Source of the DNA: Mycobacterium marinum
Lineage (GTDB): Bacteria > Actinomycetota > Actinomycetes > Mycobacteriales > Mycobacteriaceae
Direction: 5' to 3'
Assembly (NCBI RefSeq): GCF_003391395.1
Contig: NZ_CP024190.1
Coordinates: 2,790,001-2,854,000, forward strand
DNA length: 64,000 bases
The translations under genes were made by a program, and so were the position numbers. Position 1 is the first letter of the stretch, and every line of letters starts with the position of its first letter. Below are positions 1 through 6,607 of the stretch, piece after piece. A model generated the notes under the pieces. It saw only the letters and a list, made by a program, of their open reading frames with translations. It searched no databases and had not been told where the DNA came from.

Positions 1-248
1 GTGACCGTCGCGCGCGCAAGGGCGAGTTCCGGAAATTGTGGATCTCGCGCATCAATGCGGCCGCGCGTGCCAACGACATCACCTACAACCGGCTGATTCA
101 GGGGCTCAAGGCCGCTGGCGTCGAGGTGGACCGCAAGAACCTGGCTGACATCGCGATCACCGATCCGGCGGCGTTCACCGCGCTGGTCGATGTTGCCCGC
201 GCTGCGCTGCCGGAGGATGTCAACGCTCCCTCCGGAGAGGCTGCTTAA
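1..248 (+). CDS. rplT: 50S ribosomal protein L20 (C-terminal part, 5' end outside window)
   Basis: The reading frame enters the window open (codons begin at base 3) and stops at TAA 246-248, giving 81 residues of the C-terminal part of L20. The conserved L20 segment LWISRINAAARANDITYNRL is visible directly after a basic KGEFRK stretch. L20 binds 23S rRNA early in 50S assembly and normally ends an infC-rpmI-rplT operon, so the missing upstream part should hold infC and rpmI. It is followed within 20 bases by a perfect stem-loop. Identification is secure; only the start is unseen. Confidence 0.95.
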   Translation, partial: DRRARKGEFRKLWISRINAAARANDITYNRLIQGLKAAGVEVDRKNLADIAITDPAAFTALVDVARAALPEDVNAPSGEAA

Positions 249-267
249 CCTGGCGACGATGCGGACT

Positions 268-298
268 GTGCCCGGCCCGACGAGGAGCCGGGCACTTT
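268..298 (+). terminator. Intrinsic-type terminator after rplT
   Basis: Perfect 9-bp stem GTGCCCGGC (268-276) / GCCGGGCAC (287-295) with a 10-base loop, followed by TTT. It lies 20 bases after the rplT stop codon and ends before the tsnR start, so it probably ends the ribosomal-protein transcript. The T-run is short, as is common in mycobacteria. Confidence 0.65.
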
Positions 299-325
299 CG
301 TCGCTATCCGGCGACCGCGTATGCC

Positions 326-1153
326 GTGCACGAATCTGAGCGGAGCCGGCCCACCGGCCCCGCTCAGATTCTCACCGAGCGCTCGGCCAGGGTTTCGGCA
401 GCGGCAAAATTGCAGCGCCACGTGGGGCGTCGCCGCACGGGCCGCTTTCTTGCCGAAGGGCCTAACCTCGTCGAGGCCGCGGCGGCGCGCGGGCTGATCC
501 GCGAGCTGTTTGTCACCGAGGCCGCCGAGCAACGGCACGAGCCGCTGCTAGCCCGGCAGGACGCGCCGGTCTATGTGGTGACAGAGCGTGCCGCAAAGGC
601 TTTGTCCGACACCGTTACCCCAAGCGGCCTCGTTGCCGTCTGCCAAATGCCGACGACCGGGTTGGCGGGGGTACTCAGCGGTGCGCCGCGGCTGGTTGCG
701 GTGGCCGTCGAGATCGGCGAGCCGGGCAACGCGGGCACACTCATCCGCATTGCCGATGCCATGGGGGCCAACGCGGTGGTTCTGGCCGGCAACAGTGTCG
801 ATCCCTATAACGGGAAGTGTTTGCGCGCATCGGCCGGCAGCATCTTTGCGATTCCCGTCATCGTCGCGCCTGACACCAGCGCAGCGCTTGGTGCGTTGCG
901 CGGGGCCGGTCTACAGGTGCTGGCCAGCGTGGTAGACGGTGAGAAGTCCCTCGACGACATCGACCAACTGCTCGAAGCTCCCACCGCGTGGCTGTTCGGC
1001 CCGGAAGCACACGGATTGTCGGCCGAGGTCGCTGCTGCGGCGCATCACCGCGTCCGCATTCCGATGTCTGGGGGAGCGGAGAGCCTCAACGTGGCCGCGG
1101 CCGCGGCCATTTGTCTGTATCAGAGCGCCCGGGCATTGAGCAGCGATCGCTGA
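326..1153 (+). CDS. tsnR: SPOUT-family 23S rRNA 2'-O-methyltransferase (TsnR/SpoU)
   Basis: 275 residues from a GTG at 326. The three SPOUT motifs are present: EPGNAGTLIRIADAMGA (motif 1), LFGPEAHGLS (motif 2) and SLNVAAAAAICLYQ (motif 3), which form the trefoil-knot SAM site. An N-terminal substrate-binding segment (about residues 25-90, GRFLAEGPNLVEAA) precedes the catalytic domain. The family 2'-O-methylates a ribose in 23S rRNA. The position after rplT matches Rv1644. No clear Shine-Dalgarno precedes the GTG; the homology recalled from H37Rv begins near ILTERSARV (about base 374), so the real start may be shorter by roughly 16 residues. Confidence 0.9.
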   Translation: MHESERSRPTGPAQILTERSARVSAAAKLQRHVGRRRTGRFLAEGPNLVEAAAARGLIRELFVTEAAEQRHEPLLARQDAPVYVVTERAAKALSDTVTPSGLVAVCQMPTTGLAGVLSGAPRLVAVAVEIGEPGNAGTLIRIADAMGANAVVLAGNSVDPYNGKCLRASAGSIFAIPVIVAPDTSAALGALRGAGLQVLASVVDGEKSLDDIDQLLEAPTAWLFGPEAHGLSAEVAAAAHHRVRIPMSGGAESLNVAAAAAICLYQSARALSSDR

Positions 1154-1156
1154 TTC

Positions 1157-2197
1157 CTAGGCCGCGGTCGTGGTGCGACTCCGACCGCGAGCGGGCCGCA
1201 GCCCGGCGATCGAGAGGGTGCTGTGGACCAGCGATCCCGCCCGTTCGAGCAATACCTTGGCCGGGTGGGCGCGTGGCGGAAAGTAGTGCATGGGCAGGCC
1301 ACGGCGATCCGATGGAGGCGCCATGAAACTGGGCGCCTCGACCAGTGGAGCGTCACGTTTGACTCGTCCCTCAGCCCGTCGGTAGGCGGCCAGCGCCCGG
1401 GGGTGTAGCCGGATCTCATCGGGCACCGCCAGAAACGCCAACTCGACGGCCTTGCCGAACAATCGCAACAACACCTCGTCGCCCTGGGTCCAGTGCATGC
1501 CCGCCTTCTCACGGACGGCCGGCTCGAACAGGCCGGCGGCAATCCAGCGCTGACCGGCCACCAGCGGTCGGAACAGCTGGTCCCAGATGCCTGTGGGCAT
1601 GAGTACGAACTTCGGCTTGGGGATGCGCATATTGAAAATGTCGAGGGTGGCCTGATTGATCTCGAGTTCGTCGCGGCCCACCCGCTCCCAGTAATCCTGA
1701 AAGTCTTCCCACGTCTCGGGCACCGGGCGCATGCTCATCCCGTACATCCGGTACCACTGCACGTGCTCGTCGAACAACTGGCGCTTCTCGGCCTCGGTCA
1801 AGCCACCGCAGAAGTATTCGGCCACCTTGACCACCAGCATGAAGAACGTGGCATGTGCCCAGTAGAAGGTTTCCGGATTGAGTGCGTGGTATCGACGTCC
1901 ACCGGCGTCCACGCCCTTGATGGTTCGGTGATAACCCTTGATCTGCTGTCCGGTCTGAGCGGCGCGGTCGCCGTCGTAGACCACACCCATGATGGGGTAG
2001 ACCGACCGGGCCACCCGCTGCAGTGGCTCGCGGAGCAGGATCGAGTGTTCCGTGACGCCAGCGCCCAGCTCGGGATACATGTTTTGGATCGCGCCGATCC
2101 ACACGCCCATCATCCCGGTGCGTAGGTCGCCGAAGTATTTCCAGGTCAGCGAGTCTGGCCCGAGCGGGTTGGCCGCTGGCGGAGAGGTGGCTGTCAT
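1157..2197 (-). CDS. Oxygenase MpaB-family protein (DUF2236), Rv1645c-like
   Basis: 346 residues from ATG 2197, chosen because GGAGG sits 5 bases upstream; an in-frame ATG at 2209 would add four residues. The sequence matches the DUF2236/MpaB family (related to latex-clearing oxygenases): an early WKYFGDLRTG segment, a central HATFFMLVVKVAEYF helix and the YRMYGMSMRPVPETW region. Members bind haem and are thought to act as oxygenases; substrates of mycobacterial members are not established. It converges on tsnR, with only 3 bases between the stop codons, and matches Rv1645c in position and length. Confidence 0.85.
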   Translation of the reverse strand: MTATSPPAANPLGPDSLTWKYFGDLRTGMMGVWIGAIQNMYPELGAGVTEHSILLREPLQRVARSVYPIMGVVYDGDRAAQTGQQIKGYHRTIKGVDAGGRRYHALNPETFYWAHATFFMLVVKVAEYFCGGLTEAEKRQLFDEHVQWYRMYGMSMRPVPETWEDFQDYWERVGRDELEINQATLDIFNMRIPKPKFVLMPTGIWDQLFRPLVAGQRWIAAGLFEPAVREKAGMHWTQGDEVLLRLFGKAVELAFLAVPDEIRLHPRALAAYRRAEGRVKRDAPLVEAPSFMAPPSDRRGLPMHYFPPRAHPAKVLLERAGSLVHSTLSIAGLRPARGRSRTTTAA

Positions 2198-2550
2198 CAC
2201 GGCCTCCATGCGTTCAATTTGCGCTCACGATAGGCGGTGACAACGCACGTTGTCTACGATTTCGGCGGATATCCGGCGATGGTGTTACCGAGTGTCCACA
2301 GTGGTGTAGCAACGGCGTGATCAGCCTGTTTGTTGTCCAGAAATTCGGTCCCGGCCGCTCCCGCGAGGGCCGCTGACTGGCGGTTGGGGCGGCACCTGAA
2401 CCATGGTTGGCGGACATCGCGGGTAGCGGAAATCCGGCCTCGGGGAGAGCTCCCAAGAAATTGTTATAAACAGGACGTTTGCTCGGCTGTACACTAACTT
2501 TCGCGGTGTTTAGCTGGTGAATCTTTTGGTCAATCAAGGGAGACAGAGCT
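2198..2550. other. Divergent intergenic region between the MpaB-like gene and the PE17-like gene
   Basis: About 350 bases with no credible gene. It must hold promoters for both directions. TACACT (2490-2495) is a possible -10 hexamer for the PE gene, about 55 bases before its ATG, but no well-spaced -35 is visible. GGGAGA upstream of ATG 2551 serves as the ribosome binding site. Confidence 0.4.
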
Positions 2551-3492
2551 ATGTCGTTTCTGAACGTGGCGCCCGAAATGGTGGCCGCAGCGGCCGACAA
2601 TGTGGAAAGCATTGGCTCGGCCCTAACTGCGGCCCAGGCTGCTGCCGCGGCACCGACGATCGAGCTTGTCGCACCCGCGGCCGATGGAGTTTCGATAGCC
2701 GTCACCGCTGCATTTGGGTCGGCCGCCGAGGAGTTCCAGGAGCTGGGCGCCCAGGCAGCCGCGTTTCATGAGCAGATCGTCGCCCTGTTGAACACCGCCG
2801 CAGCCGCGTATGCCGGCGCCGAAGCCACTGCCAAGCAGGCGTTACTCGGTGTGGTCAATGGGCCAGCCCAGGCGCTACTGGGGCACTCATTGGTTGGGCC
2901 GACCGCAGGCGGCTACACCGCCGCCGCGGCCGACGGGACCAGCGGTGGCGTTGTCGGCGCGTTGCTCGGTGACCCACTGTTGGGCGTGCCGTTCAGCGCT
3001 CCCTACAGCTTCGATACTCCATTCGGTCCGGTGGCCCTGACGCTGAACGGGACTGCCTCGCCACTGGGAGAAGTCGTCATCGACTCGGGATCGCTCAACG
3101 TCCCCCTCCCGCTCCGGCTCGGGGTGAACGCGCTCGGCCCGGCGATCACCACGGCGGCTGCGCTGCAGGCCAGCGGCACGGCATTTTCGGGCGCGGTGCA
3201 AAGTGGGGACCTGCTAGGGGCGGCCGGTGCCCTGCTGACAGCTCCCGGCAGCGCGGTGAACGGCTTCCTGTTCGGCCAAACCGCAATATCGCAGATGGTT
3301 CCCGCGCCGGACGGGTCTGGATACACGTCGGTGGATGTCAGTGTGCCGGTTGGGGGTCTGCTGGCTCCCACCAGCGTCGCTACGCTCACGTTGACACCGA
3401 CTAGTGGTGCGCCGACCGCCATTCTCTTGGACGGAAGCAAGTTTGGTGGCCTGATCACGGGCCTCTTGGATGACTTCGTGCCCGGTTTCTAG
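2551..3492 (+). CDS. PE17: PE family protein, PE17-like
   Basis: 313 residues. Residues 1-95 are a standard PE domain (MSFLNVAPEMVAAAADNVES start) ending in the type VII secretion signal YxxxE at Y87-E91. After a linker, residues 150-313 form a C-terminal domain whose closing motifs (NGFLFGQ, KFGGLITGLL) also occur, better conserved, in the three PE proteins downstream. Expected to be exported by an ESX system, probably ESX-5, to the cell surface. No PPE partner gene is adjacent. Position and length match PE17 (Rv1646). GGGAGA lies 9 bases before ATG. Function of the C-terminal domain is not known to me. Confidence 0.88.
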   Translation: MSFLNVAPEMVAAAADNVESIGSALTAAQAAAAAPTIELVAPAADGVSIAVTAAFGSAAEEFQELGAQAAAFHEQIVALLNTAAAAYAGAEATAKQALLGVVNGPAQALLGHSLVGPTAGGYTAAAADGTSGGVVGALLGDPLLGVPFSAPYSFDTPFGPVALTLNGTASPLGEVVIDSGSLNVPLPLRLGVNALGPAITTAAALQASGTAFSGAVQSGDLLGAAGALLTAPGSAVNGFLFGQTAISQMVPAPDGSGYTSVDVSVPVGGLLAPTSVATLTLTPTSGAPTAILLDGSKFGGLITGLLDDFVPGF

Positions 3493-3500
3493 ACGTGTCC

Positions 3501-3532
3501 AACGCCTCAGATCCACGGTGATCTGGGCGTTT
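3501..3532 (+). terminator. Intrinsic-type terminator after PE17-like gene
   Basis: Stem AACGCCtCAGATC (3501-3513) / GATCTGGGCGTT (3520-3531) with a single bulged T and a 6-base loop, followed by TGTT. It starts 9 bases after the stop codon. It lies upstream of the chosen cyclase start, arguing against a longer cyclase reading. Confidence 0.65.
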
Positions 3533-3602
3533 GTTCGGAGGGTGTGACACACCCGCTTGGCCGTCGTTGCCTGGGTCAGCCACCACCACCTACCCTTGCG
3601 AG

Positions 3603-4514
3603 GTGGAAGTCGGCGCTGACAACGGGGACCCCGGCGTGCCCGATGAGACGGCGATCACGCTGGCTGCGACTGCCCCGCGTCGACGCTCTCCGGTCGAGTG
3701 GCTGAGGTCCACGAACCACAGTCCTGGTGTGGTGGCTTTCGTCCGACGAGCGCGGCGATTATTGCCCGGCGATCCTGAGTTCGGTGATCCGCTATCCACC
3801 GCCGGTGACGGCGGTCCCCGTGCCGCGGCGCGGGCCGCCGACCGGCTGCTGGGGGATCGCGATGCCGCATCGCGGGAGGTCAGCCTGAGTGTGCTTCAGG
3901 TGTGGCAGGCGTTCACCGAGGCGGTTTCGCGCCGGCCGGCGAATGCGGAGGTGACGCTAGTCTTCACCGATTTGGTGGGTTTCTCGACGTGGTCGCTGCA
4001 AGCCGGCGACGACGCGGCCCTGAAATTGCTGCGGCAGGTGGCGCGGGCCGTCGAGCCGCCGTTATTGGATGCCGGTGGACATATCGTCAAGCGCTTGGGT
4101 GACGGGATCATGGCGGTGTTCCGCAACCCCACCGTCGCGGTGCGTGCCGTCCTGATTGCTCAAGATGCCGTGAAAGCTGTTGAAGTGGAGGGCTATACGC
4201 CGCGAATGCGAGTCGGTATCCACACCGGTCGACCGCAGCGGCTGGCGGCTGACTGGCTCGGAGTCGACGTCAACATCGCAGCTCGGGTGATGGAACGCGC
4301 TACCAAGGGCGGCGTCATGATCTCGAGCCCCACCCTGGACTTGATCCCACAAAGCGAGTTGGATGCCATGCGCGTCGTCGCCAAGCGGGCACGCAGGCCG
4401 ATGTTTGCCAGCAAGCTAACCGGGATTCCGCCGGACTTGGCGATTTATCGCCTCACCACTCGTAAAGACCTGGCAACTATTGGTGACACCGCGGACACAG
4501 ATTTGCAGGCATAG
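3603..4514 (+). CDS. Class III adenylate/guanylate cyclase, Rv1647-like
   Basis: 303 residues if GTG 3603 is the start; the frame is open further upstream but that part overlaps a terminator hairpin. The cyclase homology domain occupies about residues 115-290: FTDLVGFSTW carries the first metal Asp, RLGDGIMAVF the second, and GIHTGRPQ and DVNIAARVMERA the dimer and transition-state region. It should make cyclic nucleotide as a homodimer; no transmembrane segment is visible, so it is probably cytosolic. The N-terminal 110 residues are not recognised. It is followed 9 bases later by a membrane protein gene, as in Rv1647-Rv1648, so the two are probably co-transcribed. Start confidence is moderate. 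Confidence 0.88.
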   Translation: MEVGADNGDPGVPDETAITLAATAPRRRSPVEWLRSTNHSPGVVAFVRRARRLLPGDPEFGDPLSTAGDGGPRAAARAADRLLGDRDAASREVSLSVLQVWQAFTEAVSRRPANAEVTLVFTDLVGFSTWSLQAGDDAALKLLRQVARAVEPPLLDAGGHIVKRLGDGIMAVFRNPTVAVRAVLIAQDAVKAVEVEGYTPRMRVGIHTGRPQRLAADWLGVDVNIAARVMERATKGGVMISSPTLDLIPQSELDAMRVVAKRARRPMFASKLTGIPPDLAIYRLTTRKDLATIGDTADTDLQA

Positions 4515-4523
4515 TAGAAGGCA

Positions 4524-5306
4524 ATGACTTACGCGATTCAGTGGATTTTCGCCATCGTGTGCCGGCTCGCGCGGGTCCGCTTCACAGTCAGCTACCTAGC
4601 GGCGCTCGCCTCGGTGAGCATCGCAATGCTGATGCTTGGTCCGCAGGCTCACGAGCGAGTGATTCGGCATGCCAGCACCAACCTGCACAATCTGGCGCAT
4701 GGCCGCTTGGCAACCCTGTGGAACAGCGCCTTCGTCATCGACGAGGGTCCGCTCTACTTCTGGCTCCCGTGCCTGGCCTGTCTGCTCGCCCTTGCCGAGC
4801 TGCACTTGCGCACCGCGCGGCTTACCGTCGCGTTTTTCGTCGGCCATCTAGGGGCGACGCTACTAGTAGCGGCGACGCTTGCCGGTGCGGTCGAGTTCGG
4901 TTGGTTGCCCGTTTCGATCGCCCACGTCAGCGACGTCGGTATGAGCTACGGCGCGCTGGCGGTGTTGGGGGCGCTTACCGCGGCAATTTCGCGACGGTGG
5001 CAGCCGGCGTGGATTGGCTGGTGGGTTGCCCTGGGCTTGGCGGCTGCGGTCGCCGGCGGCGATTTCACCGACTCGGGTCATGCCGTTTCGTTGTTGCTGG
5101 GCATGCTGGTGACCGCGCGCTTCAGGCACCCGATTCGCTGGACTCCCGCGCGCTACGCGTTACTGATGGTCTCGTCGGGGTTCGGTTTCCTGCTATTGGC
5201 ACATACCCGCTGGACATCGGCGAGTGGGGTGGCGCTGGGGGCGGTGGGTGCGTTGGTCGTATACGGCTTGGCGCGCTGGACAACGATGCGGGTCGCGCCG
5301 GCTTAG
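4524..5306 (+). CDS. Rhomboid-like polytopic membrane protein, Rv1648-like
   Basis: 260 residues with about six hydrophobic helices. A GMSYG motif (about residue 140) in one helix and SGH (about residue 188) in a later one resemble the Ser and His positions of rhomboid-fold proteases, and an earlier helix holds VGHLGATLL. This suggests a rhomboid-fold protein; whether it is an active intramembrane protease is uncertain because GxSG is not exact. AGAAGG lies just upstream of ATG and the gene is 9 bases after the cyclase stop, so they look like one operon. H37Rv annotates Rv1648 only as a transmembrane protein. Confidence 0.75.
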   Translation: MTYAIQWIFAIVCRLARVRFTVSYLAALASVSIAMLMLGPQAHERVIRHASTNLHNLAHGRLATLWNSAFVIDEGPLYFWLPCLACLLALAELHLRTARLTVAFFVGHLGATLLVAATLAGAVEFGWLPVSIAHVSDVGMSYGALAVLGALTAAISRRWQPAWIGWWVALGLAAAVAGGDFTDSGHAVSLLLGMLVTARFRHPIRWTPARYALLMVSSGFGFLLLAHTRWTSASGVALGAVGALVVYGLARWTTMRVAPA

Positions 5307-5563
5307 GCGCAGCGCCGACCGGTAGTGAATGTCTGGGTACAGTGGGGTTCGCTGAAGCGAACCGATCATGACTTATGATCGGCATCTGCGTCGTACCCGT
5401 GCCGTGACCCCACCCCGCGATGACGTGGGTCCTTTGAGGACCCACTTGTTGGACGGGGGACGGACTGAGGTGGGTGGCCCCCTGCGGGGTGCAAGCACCA
5501 CTCCCGTGCGGGGGGAAGCCAGGCAGCTATACCCAACCTCGTCAGCAAGGAGAGTGTCGCCGC
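5307..5563 (+). promoter_or_regulatory. Structured 5' leader of pheST
   Basis: 257 bases without a gene before pheS. Three perfect stem-loops follow one another: GGTTCGC-TGAA-GCGAACC (5346-5363), CCGATCAT-GACTT-ATGATCGG (5362-5382) and GTGGGTCC-TTTGA-GGACCCAC (5425-5445, followed by TTGTT). A G/C-rich segment at 5490-5515 can also fold. TACAGT (5338-5343) could be a -10 hexamer. The layout suggests transcript attenuation of the phenylalanyl-tRNA synthetase operon. I see no canonical T-box sequence and no phenylalanine-rich leader peptide, so the mechanism is open. Confidence 0.5.
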
Positions 5564-6607
5564 GTGGGTGATCAACCCGTCGACCTTTCGCCGCAAGGAT
5601 TGGCGAACGTAGTCAAACTTGCCCATCAGGCCTTTGCTTCGGCCGACAACCTGGAGGCATTGGCACGCGCCAAGACCGAGCACCTCGGCGACCGCTCGCC
5701 GCTGGCGCTGGCCCGCCAATCCTTGGGCACGCTTCCCAAAGAACAGCGCGCGGACGCCGGTAAGGCGGTGAACCTCGCTCGCGGTGACGCGCAGTGCAGC
5801 TATGACGAACGGTTGGCGGTCCTGCGGGCCGAACGTGACGCGGCCGTGTTGGTGGCCGAGCGCATTGACGTCACATTGCCGTCGACCCGGCAGCCGACCG
5901 GCGCGCGGCACCCGATCACGATATTGGCCGAGCACATCGCCGACACCTTCATCGCGATGGGATGGGAGCTGGCGGAAGGGCCGGAGGTCGAGACCGAGCA
6001 GTTCAACTTCGATGCTCTGAACTTTCCGCCTGATCACCCCGCGCGCAGCGAACAGGACACCTTCTACATCGCGCCGGAGGATTCTCGGCAGTTGCTGCGG
6101 ACCCATACCTCGCCGGTGCAGGTACGGACCTTGCTGGAGCGCGATTTGCCGGTCTACATCATTTCAATCGGCCGGACATTCCGAACCGACGAGCTCGATG
6201 CCACCCACACGCCGGTGTTCCATCAGGTAGAGGGTCTTGCCGTGGACCGTGGGCTGACCATGGCGCACCTACGCGGAACGCTGGATGCCTTTGCCCGCTC
6301 GGAATTCGGGCCACTGGCGCGCACCCGAATTCGGCCGCACTTTTTCCCATTCACCGAACCCTCCGCCGAGGTCGATGTATGGTTTGCCAACAAGAAGGGC
6401 GGAGCTGACTGGGTGGAATGGGGCGGCTGCGGAATGGTGCATCCAAACGTGTTGCGGGCCGCGGGAATTGATCCAGAAGTGTATTCAGGATTTGCATTCG
6501 GTATGGGTCTTGAGCGAACGCTGCAGTTCCGCAATGGAATTCCAGACATGAGGGACATGGTTGAAGGCGACGTCCGGTTCTCGTTGCCGTTCGGGGTTGG
6601 TGCCTGA
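5564..6607 (+). CDS. pheS: Phenylalanine--tRNA ligase alpha subunit
   Basis: 347 residues from GTG 5564, with AAGGAG 10 bases upstream. The class II synthetase core is clear: motif 1 region GARHPITILAEHIADTF, FNFDALNFP, motif 2 FHQVEGLAVD and PHFFPFTEPSAEVDV, and motif 3 GFAFGMGLERTLQFRNGIPD. The N-terminal ~90 residues form the tRNA-binding coiled coil. With PheT it makes the (alpha-beta)2 enzyme that charges tRNA-Phe in the cytosol. The first dozen residues differ from what I recall of H37Rv PheS, which is slightly shorter. The stop codon overlaps the pheT ATG (TGATG), implying translational coupling. Confidence 0.96.
   Translation: MGDQPVDLSPQGLANVVKLAHQAFASADNLEALARAKTEHLGDRSPLALARQSLGTLPKEQRADAGKAVNLARGDAQCSYDERLAVLRAERDAAVLVAERIDVTLPSTRQPTGARHPITILAEHIADTFIAMGWELAEGPEVETEQFNFDALNFPPDHPARSEQDTFYIAPEDSRQLLRTHTSPVQVRTLLERDLPVYIISIGRTFRTDELDATHTPVFHQVEGLAVDRGLTMAHLRGTLDAFARSEFGPLARTRIRPHFFPFTEPSAEVDVWFANKKGGADWVEWGGCGMVHPNVLRAAGIDPEVYSGFAFGMGLERTLQFRNGIPDMRDMVEGDVRFSLPFGVGA

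Noticed and set aside
5446..5563. T-box riboswitch before pheS
   Set aside because: GGTGGGTGGCCCC looks vaguely like the T-box but the AGGGTGGNACCGCG consensus and a Stem I specifier loop are not found.
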